Source: Fictibacillus aquaticus (lineage in GTDB: Bacteria; Bacillota; Bacilli; Bacillales; Fictibacillaceae). Taken from it: 64,000 bases of DNA. The position numbers and the translations under genes are program-made. The notes below the pieces were generated by a model, which worked only from the letters and a program-made list of their open reading frames with translations, did not search any database and was not told the origin of the DNA. Positions 30,432-38,188 of the stretch are shown here, in pieces (the first letter of the stretch is position 1; the number at the start of each line of letters is the position of its first letter). The stretch covers positions 248,001 through 312,000 of the forward strand of contig NZ_NOII01000002.1 in assembly GCF_002245695.1 (NCBI RefSeq), written 5' to 3'.

Positions 30432-31325
30432 ATGAAACGAAATTGCTGGATCGTTTATAACGGCAACTTGAAAACAGAGAAGTTTTTAGACTATGCACAG
30501 TGGCTTGCTGAAGCAGCAAGAAAAGCTGGCATCACCGCCGAACTTATCGCAAACAATGAAATCTTGACTTTTTTCCAAAACGGCAGCTGTTTCTTGGCAG
30601 GCAACAAACAGAACAGCCCGCTTCCTGATTTCGTGCTTTTTACTGATAAGGACATTTTGCTTGCAAGGCAGATTGAAAGAATGGGAATACGTGTCTTTAA
30701 CTCTTCTTCTGCCATTGAAATATGCGATAACAAAATATTGATGTATGAAAGGCTAGCGCTGGAAGGAATTCCATTTCCGAAAACCGCAGTCTCTCCTAAA
30801 ATTTTCGGAAATGTAACAGATGATATTCATTTAGAGTCGTTCACCAAGGAAATCGGATTTCCGATGGTGCTGAAAGAAGCTTACGGTTCGTTCGGACAGC
30901 AAGTGTACCTTGTTTCAACAAAAGAAGAGCTGCAGGAAAAAATACAGGAGCTCGGCTCTAAAGAATATATCGTACAGGAATTTATCAAAGCCAGCAGCGG
31001 CCGAGATATAAGAGTCAACATCGTCGGCTGCCGTCCAGTCGCTTCCATGCTTCGCCGTTCTTTAACTGATTTCCGCGCGAACGTAAGCGCAGGAGGTACG
31101 ATGGAGCCCTATGCACCTACAAAGGAAGAATCAGAACTTGCCGCAGCCGCTGCTAGAGCAGCCGGCACTGATTTTGCAGGAGTCGACCTGCTCTTTACTG
31201 AAGACGGCTCGCCGACTGTCTGCGAAGTGAACTCAAACGCGCATATTCGCAGTATTTACAGCTGTACAGGGATAAATGTAGCTGACCATATCCTTTCATA
31301 TATAAAGGAGAAAATGTATGGCTGA
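30432..31325 (+). CDS. ATP-grasp ligase A (RimK-like), substrate unknown
   Basis: A 297-residue ATP-grasp carboxylate-amine ligase. Recognisable residues are Lys148 (MVLKEA), the phosphate loop YGSFGQQ (151-157), DIRV (Asp192, Arg194), the RimK-type block DFRANVSAGG (213-222), GVDLLF (Asp252) and metal ligands Glu265/Asn267 in CEVN. Such enzymes form amide bonds using acyl-phosphate intermediates; RimK and LysX relatives join glutamate or amino-group carriers. The N-terminal 90 residues are a pre-ATP-grasp domain. It starts 141 bp from the divergent folC and overlaps its paralogue by 8 bp. AAGGAG lies 8 bp from ATG. No substrate peptide is visible nearby. Confidence 0.85.
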   Translation: MKRNCWIVYNGNLKTEKFLDYAQWLAEAARKAGITAELIANNEILTFFQNGSCFLAGNKQNSPLPDFVLFTDKDILLARQIERMGIRVFNSSSAIEICDNKILMYERLALEGIPFPKTAVSPKIFGNVTDDIHLESFTKEIGFPMVLKEAYGSFGQQVYLVSTKEELQEKIQELGSKEYIVQEFIKASSGRDIRVNIVGCRPVASMLRRSLTDFRANVSAGGTMEPYAPTKEESELAAAAARAAGTDFAGVDLLFTEDGSPTVCEVNSNAHIRSIYSCTGINVADHILSYIKEKMYG

Positions 31326-32208
31326 GTTAAAAACGAATGCGTCAGGCTGGATCATTTATACAAAACAAGATGCGCAGACAAACAAAGAATATATTGAATG
31401 GTTTTTAAAAGAAGCTTCATTGCTTAAGCTTTCTTTAAGGTTGTTGGAGAGGGAACGATTTATCATCGGTGTGAAAAACGGCCGCAATTGCCTGTTATAT
31501 GACGGGAAAGAGCTGAATTTGCCCGATTTTGCTGTAGTGAGATGCATCGATTCTTTGTTCTCTCATCACCTGGAAATTATGGATATAAAGGTCTTTAACC
31601 CGTCACTTGTTTCTGAAATTGCAAATGATAAAGCAAGAACACACCAGTTCCTTGCCCAGCATCATATTCCGATGACAGAAACATACTTTATTGATAAAGT
31701 GCATTGCAAACAAGAACTTATTCCTCTTGATTTTCCATTCGTACTAAAAGAATCCGGTGGAAGAGGCGGAAAAAATGTTCACCTTGTTCATACCATAGAA
31801 GAGCTGCAGGAACTTGTAACATCATCTGAAAGCAGAAGCTGGGTGGCACAGCGGCTGGCTGGGACCCCTGGAAAGGATGTTCGTGTATTTATAGTAGGAC
31901 AAAAAATAGCGGGAGCCGTTCTCCGGAGTTCAGAGTCAGATTTCAGGGCAAATTTTTCACTTGGCGGAACGGCCGAACTTTACTATCTGAACGATGAAGA
32001 AAAGACGCTTGTTGAAAACATTGCATCGCTGCTTCCGGTCGGAATGGCAGGCATTGATTTTTTGTTTGATGAGAACGGGAAGTTCCTTTTTAACGAGATC
32101 GAGGATGTGGCGGGCAGCCGTACCTTGTCAGCCTGCTCTGACATCAACATCGTCAGACTGTATTTAGAACATATCACCGACACACTTAAAAACCCGGCAG
32201 ATCACTGA
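31318..32208 (+). CDS. ATP-grasp ligase B (RimK-like), paralogue of ligase A
   Basis: A 296-residue ATP-grasp protein clearly related to the upstream one: Lys144 (FVLKES), glycine loop GGRGGKN (147-153), DVRV (187-190), DFRANFSLGG (208-217) and GIDFLF (Asp247). The terminal metal motif is NEIEDV, that is Glu260-Ile-Glu262, where ligase A has Glu-Val-Asn. The ATG overlaps the ligase A stop by 8 bp and has AAGGAG upstream, so the two are co-translated. They may form a heteromer or act in succession. The stop codon lies in the loop of the terminator shared with valS. Confidence 0.85.
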   Translation: MAELKTNASGWIIYTKQDAQTNKEYIEWFLKEASLLKLSLRLLERERFIIGVKNGRNCLLYDGKELNLPDFAVVRCIDSLFSHHLEIMDIKVFNPSLVSEIANDKARTHQFLAQHHIPMTETYFIDKVHCKQELIPLDFPFVLKESGGRGGKNVHLVHTIEELQELVTSSESRSWVAQRLAGTPGKDVRVFIVGQKIAGAVLRSSESDFRANFSLGGTAELYYLNDEEKTLVENIASLLPVGMAGIDFLFDENGKFLFNEIEDVAGSRTLSACSDINIVRLYLEHITDTLKNPADH

Positions 32209-32224
32209 TCTGCCGGGTTTTTTA
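32189..32224. terminator. Bidirectional terminator between ATP-grasp B and valS
   Basis: A long stem AACCCGGCAGATCA/TGATCTGCCGGGTT with A-run and T-run on either side serves both convergent genes. It includes the stop codon of ATP-grasp B. Confidence 0.92.
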
Positions 32225-32230
32225 TTAACT

Positions 32231-34879
32231 TTAAACTCTTAGTTCAGCGATGCGCTGCTTGACGAGCTGCTGTTTTTCAATATAATCCTTTTCTTTCGCG
32301 CGTTCTTCTTCAATCACCTTTTCTGGTGCTTTCTTTACGAAACCTTCATTGCTCAGTTTCTTCTGAACACGTTCTACTTCTTTATTGTATTTCTCCAGCT
32401 CTTTTTCCAGGCGCTGAATCTCTTCATCGATATTGATCAAGCCTTCAAGCGGAAGATACATCTCAAGCCCTGTCAGTACAGAGCTCATAGATTTTTCCGG
32501 CGCAGTGATTTTTTCGTCAATCACGAGCTCACTCGGGTTGCAGAAACGCATAAGATACGTGCGGTTCGCTTCCAATGCCTTCTGAACTTCGGCGTCCTTC
32601 GGCTTGATCTGAAGCTCGATCGGCTTGCTTGGCGCAACGTTCATCTCTGAGCGGATGTTTCGCACAGAACGGATCACTTCTGTAATGAGCGCCATGTCTT
32701 TTGCCGCTTCAGGGAAATGGAGATCTTCTCTTTTTACCGGCCATGAAGCAACTGTGATTGACTCTCCTTCATGAGGAAGGTGCTGCCAGATCTCTTCTGT
32801 AATGAACGGCATGAACGGATGAAGAAGCCTCATCGTCTGATCAAGCACATGTGCCAAAACAGAGCGTGTCGTTTTCTTCGCCGCTTCATCTTCACCGTAA
32901 AGAGGAAGCTTAGCCATTTCAATATACCAGTCACAAAGATCATCCCAGATGAAGTTGTAAAGCAGTCTTCCTACTTCGCCAAACTCATAGGCGTCGATCA
33001 GACGGGTAACTTCCTCTGCTGTCGTGTTGAGTCTTGTTAAAATCCACTTGTCAGCAAGGGATTTTCCACCTGAAAGATCAATCTCGCTGTATGTCATTCC
33101 GTTCATGTTCATGAGCGCAAAGCGGGAGGCGTTCCAGATTTTATTAGCAAAGTTCCAAGTCGATTCAACCTTCTCCCAATAGAAGCGGAGGTCGTTGCCC
33201 GGCGAGCTTCCTGTTGAGAGGAAGAAGCGGAGAGCATCTGCTCCGTACTTTTCGATAACATCCATCGGATCGACACCGTTGCCAAGCGACTTGCTCATCT
33301 TGCGGCCTTCAGAATCCCTCACCAGTCCGTGGATCAGCACATCGTTGAACGGCTGCTTACCAGTGAATTCAAGTGACTGGAAGATCATGCGCGCAACCCA
33401 GAAATAAATGATGTCATATCCTGTTACAAGTACATCGGTCGGGAAGTAGCGCTTAAAGTCTGCACTCTCTTTATCTGGCCAGCCCATTGTTGAGAACGGC
33501 CACAACGCTGAAGAGAACCATGTATCAAGCACGTCTGTATCCTGTTCCCAGTTTTCGATATATTCAGGTGCTTCGTGCCCTACAAAAATCTCGCCTGTTT
33601 CTTTGTGATACCAGGCAGGAATACGGTGCCCCCACCAAAGCTGGCGGGAGATGCACCAGTCACGGATGTTTTCAATCCACCGCATATACGTTTTCTCGAA
33701 ACGGTCCGGAACAAAATTGACTTTATTATCGGATGACTGAAGTTTGATCGCTTCTTCAGCCAACGGCTTCATCTTAACGAACCATTGTGTTGAAAGATAA
33801 GGCTCAACAACTGCTCCGCTTCTTTCAGAATGTCCGACAGAATGCATGTGTTCTTCAATTTTGAAAAGAACGCCCTGCTCCTGGAGGTCTTTGACGATCT
33901 GTTTACGGCACTCGAAACGGTCCATTCCTTTATAGACACCTGCATTATCGTTCATCTTTCCGCCTTCATCCATTACGAGAATACGCTCAAGATTATGGCG
34001 GTTTCCAATTTCAAAGTCGTTCGGGTCATGAGCCGGTGTAATTTTAACTGCGCCTGAACCGAACTCCATGTCAACATAATCATCGCCGACAATCTCGATC
34101 TCGCGTCCAACGATCGGCAGGATTGCTTTTTTGCCAATCAGATGCTGATAGCGCTCATCTTTTGGATGAACAGCGATCGCTGTATCGCCAAGCATCGTTT
34201 CCGGACGGGTTGTTGCCACTTCAATGTGGCCGCTTCCGTCAGCTAGAGGATACTTCATATGATAGAAGGCTCCCTGCACATCCTGGTGGATAACCTCGAT
34301 ATCGGAAAGTGCCGTTTTCGTCTGCGGATCCCAGTTGATGATATATTCCCCGCGGTAGATTAAGCCTTTATTATAAAGCTTGACGAATACTTCTTTAACC
34401 GCGTCAGAAAGTCCCTCATCCAGCGTGAAACGCTCTCTTGAATAATCGAGGCCAAGACCGAGCTTCGACCATTGCTTGCGGATGAATTCCGCATACTCTT
34501 CTTTCCATTCCCATGATTTCTCAAGAAACTTTTCGCGTCCAAGATCATAGCGGGAAATTCCTTCTTCTTTCAGCTTTCCTTCAACCTTTGCCTGAGTGGC
34601 AATACCAGCATGGTCCATCCCTGGAAGCCATAATACGTCATAGCCTTGCATCCTTTTTGTTCTTGTCAGGATGTCTTGTAGTGTCGTATCCCAGGCGTGC
34701 CCGAGGTGAAGTTTCCCTGTTACGTTCGGCGGCGGGATTACAACGGTGTAAGGCTTTTTCTTTTCATCACCAGTCGCTTCAAAAAATTTTCCCTTAAGCC
34801 AATATTCATACCAGCTGCTCTCTGTTGCTTTTGGATCATACTTTGTAGGCATTGTCAGTTCATTCTGTTCCGTTGTCAT
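32231..34879 (-). CDS. valS: Valyl-tRNA synthetase
   Basis: Class I aminoacyl-tRNA synthetase charging tRNA-Val. The 882-residue protein has the HIGH-type motif HLGH (58-61), an editing (CP1) domain with [17 protein letters not shown], the KMSKS motif in [11 protein letters not shown], an anticodon-binding domain, and a C-terminal coiled coil (about 810-880, [20 protein letters not shown]). AAGGAGGAAG precedes the ATG. Expression is governed by the T-box leader immediately upstream. Confidence 0.98.
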   Translation of the reverse strand: MTTEQNELTMPTKYDPKATESSWYEYWLKGKFFEATGDEKKKPYTVVIPPPNVTGKLHLGHAWDTTLQDILTRTKRMQGYDVLWLPGMDHAGIATQAKVEGKLKEEGISRYDLGREKFLEKSWEWKEEYAEFIRKQWSKLGLGLDYSRERFTLDEGLSDAVKEVFVKLYNKGLIYRGEYIINWDPQTKTALSDIEVIHQDVQGAFYHMKYPLADGSGHIEVATTRPETMLGDTAIAVHPKDERYQHLIGKKAILPIVGREIEIVGDDYVDMEFGSGAVKITPAHDPNDFEIGNRHNLERILVMDEGGKMNDNAGVYKGMDRFECRKQIVKDLQEQGVLFKIEEHMHSVGHSERSGAVVEPYLSTQWFVKMKPLAEEAIKLQSSDNKVNFVPDRFEKTYMRWIENIRDWCISRQLWWGHRIPAWYHKETGEIFVGHEAPEYIENWEQDTDVLDTWFSSALWPFSTMGWPDKESADFKRYFPTDVLVTGYDIIYFWVARMIFQSLEFTGKQPFNDVLIHGLVRDSEGRKMSKSLGNGVDPMDVIEKYGADALRFFLSTGSSPGNDLRFYWEKVESTWNFANKIWNASRFALMNMNGMTYSEIDLSGGKSLADKWILTRLNTTAEEVTRLIDAYEFGEVGRLLYNFIWDDLCDWYIEMAKLPLYGEDEAAKKTTRSVLAHVLDQTMRLLHPFMPFITEEIWQHLPHEGESITVASWPVKREDLHFPEAAKDMALITEVIRSVRNIRSEMNVAPSKPIELQIKPKDAEVQKALEANRTYLMRFCNPSELVIDEKITAPEKSMSSVLTGLEMYLPLEGLINIDEEIQRLEKELEKYNKEVERVQKKLSNEGFVKKAPEKVIEEERAKEKDYIEKQQLVKQRIAELRV

Positions 34880-34924
34880 ACAACTTCCTCCTTTTAAAAG
34901 CTCTTTAAAAGCTCATTTAAACAT

Positions 34925-35172
34925 AAAAAGCTCCTCTCATCACAAAGGACGAAAGAAGCTGTTTCCGCGGTACCACCTTAATTTGCACATCAAAAAATGT
35001 GCACTCTTAACAGATAACGGCTGAACCCGTCTTCTTCTAGCAGGTTAGACCTGTTCAAAGAAAATGCTCCAGGGCGACCTTCCATGCCGCAGTCCTTAGG
35101 AAACTTTCACCATGTGTTTCCCTCTCTTTAAAGGTGCGGAAATGTACTCTTCCCCTTCTTAGCGTTCATATG
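34925..35172 (-). ncRNA. T-box riboswitch of valS (Val, GUC specifier)
   Basis: The minus strand contains the T-box consensus AAGGTGGTACCGCGG (34965-34979), the stem I GGAAGAGTA-like entry and the AAGGTCGCCCTGG specifier-loop context, in which GTC (35076-35078) is a valine codon. Downstream, AGCTTCTTTCGTC and GATGAGAGGAGCT form a 13-bp terminator stem (about 34930-34962) followed by TTTTT. Uncharged tRNA-Val should stabilise the antiterminator and allow valS transcription. Confidence 0.95.
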
Positions 35173-35186
35173 AAATATGTCATTAT

Positions 35187-35214
35187 TTTATAATGCAATT
35201 CACAGCCCCGTCAA
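35187..35214 (-). promoter_or_regulatory. Sigma-A promoter of the valS T-box transcript
   Basis: Minus-strand TTGACG (35209-35214), 16-bp spacer, TATAAA (35187-35192), placing the start just upstream of the T-box leader. Confidence 0.7.
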
Positions 35215-35273
35215 TAGAAAAAGGGTTGTGAGGATCAGTATATGCTGTTTATTAGAATTAGTATAGTCATTTT

Positions 35274-35301
35274 CACCAGAAAAACCGTTTTGCATACACT
35301 A
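35274..35301 (+). promoter_or_regulatory. Possible sigma-K-type promoter of the small membrane ORF
   Basis: CACC (35274-35277), a 15-bp spacer and CATACACTA (35293-35301) fit the mother-cell sigma-K pattern (AC ... CATAnnnTA). Just after it come two adjacent perfect palindromes, CATATGGCCATATG (35311-35324) and GCCTATAGGC (35324-35333), sharing one base. Confidence 0.4.
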
Positions 35302-35362
35302 CAATAAATCCATATGGCCATATGCCTATAGGCTAGAACTAATAATAGGTGAGGGTGATAGT

Positions 35363-35557
35363 ATGAGACGCCGTTTTACAGCCCGCTTCAGGAGTCCTAG
35401 ATGGTTTCAGTCGTTAAAAGCAGCGGTCGGCCAGCTGACGATCCCTCTTTTTATCTTTCAACTGATCAGAACAATCCTTTTTCCAACATCCGTCGATTTT
35501 TTCCTGCTTTTCGTCCTGCTGATTTTTCACATTATCTTTTCTTATGAAGTACTTTGA
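35363..35557 (+). CDS. Small membrane protein of unknown function (64 aa)
   Basis: A 64-residue ORF starting MRRRFTARFRSP with a strongly basic N-terminus (seven Arg/Lys in about the first 20 residues) and two hydrophobic segments (about 26-41 and 44-60). GTGAGGGTGA lies 4-6 bp before the ATG, a good ribosome-binding site, and a sigma-K-like promoter lies about 60 bp upstream, which suggests expression in sporulation. I do not recognise the family with certainty. It sits between the valS leader and a repeat-rich gap. It could be a chance ORF, but start signals and hydrophobic layout favour a real gene. Confidence 0.6.
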   Translation: MRRRFTARFRSPRWFQSLKAAVGQLTIPLFIFQLIRTILFPTSVDFFLLFVLLIFHIIFSYEVL

Positions 35558-35799
35558 TTAGAAAACACCGGCTGTCGAAAAGACTTTGAAATCTTTTTGA
35601 AGACACCGAGTCTCTTCTTTGTAAAAAGCACTTTCCTAAAGCTTTTTGCAATTGAACGACTTGTTTATTAAGAAAGTTCATCGTGATACCTCTTAATAAT
35701 CCAACGTTTAAAGCGTGAGAAGTGTTTTAAACCTCTCGTAGATACATTGGCCGTTTCAATCATTATTTCGTTTGATCAACCTGAATTCATCATTGATAT

Positions 35800-36107
35800 G
35801 GTTGATTGGAGTGTAAGGTGCCGACTCCTCGAAAATGAAGGTCGCATTTTCTTCGTGCGATGTCTTGCTGCGTCGCCTTCCTTATCCTGCGGGACGAGTG
35901 GGACAGGTGAGACCCTTTAGGGCGCACAGCGGCAAAGGGGCTCACCTGTCCAGCAGAAAACGGCTAGCCCCTCGAGGTCAAAAGGGCAAGTGTCCAATAA
36001 GTCAAAGAGCGACTTACCGGCCCCGTTCCCTTTTGCTTGTCGGGGCTGAACGAGCCGTTTCTGCTTTTCGCCACGCGGAAAGCGTGCGCCTGAAACGGAG
36101 ATCAACC
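35800..36107. repeat. 308-bp nested-palindrome repeat element
   Basis: The ends are GGTTGATTGGAG at left and GGAGATCAACC at right, imperfect terminal inverted repeats. Inside are further nested stems: GGACAGGTGAG (35901-35911) with CTCACCTGTCC (35941-35951), and CAGAAAACGGCT (about 35953-35965) with AGCCGTTTCTG (about 36053-36063). The right-end 33 bp recur, inverted, at 55879. Sequences with these ends and a GGGACAGGTGAGACC core are scattered in many Bacillaceae genomes (from memory). No ORF here is convincing. The rest of the 35558-36201 gap, to the left of the element, holds nothing I recognise apart from a GATCAACC near 35774 that may be the end of another decayed copy. Confidence 0.75.
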
Positions 36108-36177
36108 GCTTCTATGGTTTCTGAAAGCAATATAGTTTACGAAACATCCTTGTAAAAAATCAAATTTGCTTAAAGAA

Positions 36178-36212
36178 CAAAAAAAGTCACATATAGCAAT
36201 CCTATATGTGAC
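36178..36212 (-). terminator. Intrinsic terminator after ysxE
   Basis: Stem GTCACATATAG/CTATATGTGAC with a five-base loop, followed by seven T on the minus strand. It overlaps the ysxE stop codon. Confidence 0.88.
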
Positions 36213-37260
36213 CATCTTTATTATGAATGTTTGGATCTGCAGGATTCTGCTCGCCTGCAAGCGGAAATCGGGATAAGTGCTCACAAAAATCGCGGATTCT
36301 TTTCATGGCCGATAGCCTGCTTTCCAGCACATGGACCATTTCAATCTGAGACAGCTTTGAATTATTCTGATAAGCGTCAACGGCGTTAAAGATCGGCTCT
36401 GGGAAGGAAAGATAACTGATCAGAAGCTCTCTTTCCTCATAAACTAATGGGAATTGCTTTTCATATTGTCTGAGCATCGATAATCCGTCGTCTCTGTTCC
36501 AGGAGCTTTTATGCGCAGCTTTTCGGAAATACATGGCCAGATCACGGACTGGCGTATCAAGCACAGCTTTTTCAAAGTTAAAAAGATGGCCTTCTCCTGT
36601 CTGGCTGTATAAGAGGTGGCTTCTTGAAACTTTGCCATGACACAGTACACTGCGGTACCTCTTTTCACGTTTGCATCCTTCATACCAGTTATTCAGAGAC
36701 CGTTTGGCATCCTCAGCCATCCTCATCGTCTGATGAAAATGGCTCAAATATGTCAGCTCAAATGGCGACATATATGTCCTTTGCTCCGCCATTTCCGTAA
36801 AACGCTCCATTTCATACTGCCGGCTCTCCCACCGCCCCATCAAGTATTGCAATGAATGCTCAGCTACTTCTGGAGAGAAATCTTGTTCTTTTACGGTCAG
36901 TGCATGGATCCTTGCAATGTGATCGATGAGCACTTCATCCTGATAAGCTCCTCTTCTTTCTCCAGAAGAAGGGAACCACGGCATCAGGTAGTATACTTTA
37001 GAGCCTTGCTTTACCGTATAATCACCATATTTGGTAGGATACAAGGGGACCACTTGATGGAATCCGATTTCAGAAAGTCTTTGTATCACATGAGTGAACC
37101 ACTCTCTTTCTCCATCCTCCATCACCGCTTCTTTTAACGCGAACGTTCCCCTTTTCGTTATTACTTTTTTTACTTTTCCAATTGATTCGATTTTCTCTGG
37201 GTACAGATCGTAATAAAACAGCACAGGCCCGTAATTCTGAATTTCCCCTCCTGTTGTCAC
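36202..37260 (-). CDS. ysxE: Spore coat protein YsxE, CotS-family pseudokinase
   Basis: YsxE is a spore-coat-associated CotS relative encoded beside spoVID. The 352-residue protein has the kinase fold (lysine in TFALKEA, hinge YYLMPWFP), but the catalytic loop reads CHGKVSRSHLL (Asp replaced by Lys, Asn lost) and the metal motif is FNFE instead of DFD. It is therefore most likely not a phosphotransferase. The start is GTG at 37258-37260, overlapping the upstream gene's TGA by 3 bp (GTGA) with AAGGTGG before it. Probably co-transcribed with spoVID. Confidence 0.88.
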   Translation of the reverse strand: MTTGGEIQNYGPVLFYYDLYPEKIESIGKVKKVITKRGTFALKEAVMEDGEREWFTHVIQRLSEIGFHQVVPLYPTKYGDYTVKQGSKVYYLMPWFPSSGERRGAYQDEVLIDHIARIHALTVKEQDFSPEVAEHSLQYLMGRWESRQYEMERFTEMAEQRTYMSPFELTYLSHFHQTMRMAEDAKRSLNNWYEGCKREKRYRSVLCHGKVSRSHLLYSQTGEGHLFNFEKAVLDTPVRDLAMYFRKAAHKSSWNRDDGLSMLRQYEKQFPLVYEERELLISYLSFPEPIFNAVDAYQNNSKLSQIEMVHVLESRLSAMKRIRDFCEHLSRFPLAGEQNPADPNIHNKDGHI

Positions 37261-38177
37261 AGGGCCACCTTCTTTCTGTTTTCATCCATCCATTCTGTGA
37301 CTGCCATAAGCAGACGCCGGTTGATTTCCCATTCTCTTGAAAAACGGTCAAGACTGGAAACGGCTTCTTCAAGATCTCCACCCTGCAGGTTCAGCAGGCA
37401 TTCCTTCAGTTCCCAAGGGATCATAATCTCAGCAGCCAGCAGAAACCCCTGTTCTGAATGCAATGGATAATCACGATCTGCTGCAGTCAGCAGTCTTTTT
37501 AAAGATGGAGTACCGCATGCAGCTATCCATTCCTGCAGAAATCTCCTTAACGGTTTATAGGTTCGCACTGGCATCTGGTCACCAGCTTCATAGAAAAGAA
37601 AATCCATGACTTTCCGGCCGCTGTCCGTGCTTAGCTGAGGATCAAGAAGAGGCGGGACGCTGTTTCCAGCCAGTTCAATCAACTTATTAGCCTGCACTGC
37701 CCTCTTCCTTGCTTCTGTCAGACTCATTCTGATCAAACTGAAGCTTCCGCCGCTGCTGGCCACGGGCTTAGCAAGCTCCAGCAGTGACTGGAAATCAAAC
37801 TCATCCGTCTCTGCTAAAACTTCCAGCCCGCGTGCCTCCATTTCCCCCGCGGCTAAAATTTTTGCAACAAGTGCCCCCCACTGCTTTTCATTTCCCAGCA
37901 GTCCAAATGGCTCGATGCAGCTGTCATGAAGTGTAATCCATTGTTTGTTAACAGAAATCCTGCTTTCTCCTTTTTTCGTGCGTATCATCCGGTCAAGCAT
38001 AGGACCATCTTTTTTACCTGCTTCATCACGCCATTCTGTATGCCATTTCAGCAGACTTTCGTCGGCCCAATACCGGATCCTCTTACACCCGCTGTCTGTG
38101 AGCAGAATAAAAGGGTTCTCCATCCAGGATACTTCGCGGAGACCGTATTCTTCTTTGACAATGTCAAGAATATCCAT
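37257..38177 (-). CDS. Unrecognised protein between spoVID and ysxE
   Basis: I do not recognise this family. From the ATG at 38177 (MDILDIVKEEYGLREVSW) it has 306 residues, soluble, mixed alpha/beta in appearance, with no signal peptide, membrane helix or known motif; cysteines are few. A longer reading from a TTG at 38234 would overlap spoVID by 46 bp. It lies 11 bp after spoVID and overlaps ysxE by 3 bp, so it is in a coat-gene operon. B. subtilis spoVID is followed directly by ysxE. A role in coat assembly is inference from context. The first 45 residues (DSGCKRIRYWADESLLKWHTEWRDEA cut short) look a little like the N-lobe of CotS/YsxE proteins, which could mean a diverged paralogue. Confidence 0.75.
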   Translation of the reverse strand: MDILDIVKEEYGLREVSWMENPFILLTDSGCKRIRYWADESLLKWHTEWRDEAGKKDGPMLDRMIRTKKGESRISVNKQWITLHDSCIEPFGLLGNEKQWGALVAKILAAGEMEARGLEVLAETDEFDFQSLLELAKPVASSGGSFSLIRMSLTEARKRAVQANKLIELAGNSVPPLLDPQLSTDSGRKVMDFLFYEAGDQMPVRTYKPLRRFLQEWIAACGTPSLKRLLTAADRDYPLHSEQGFLLAAEIMIPWELKECLLNLQGGDLEEAVSSLDRFSREWEINRRLLMAVTEWMDENRKKVAL

Positions 38178-38188
38178 AGCTCTGCCGG

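Noticed and set aside
34965-34979. GGTACC inside the valS leader as another copy of the palindromic repeat
   Set aside because: It is part of the T-box consensus GGTGGTACCGCGG; flanking arm sequence is absent.
35835-36155. 106-codon ORF across the 308-bp element
   Set aside because: It reads through the nested palindromes, has no ribosome-binding site and a composition dictated by the repeat.
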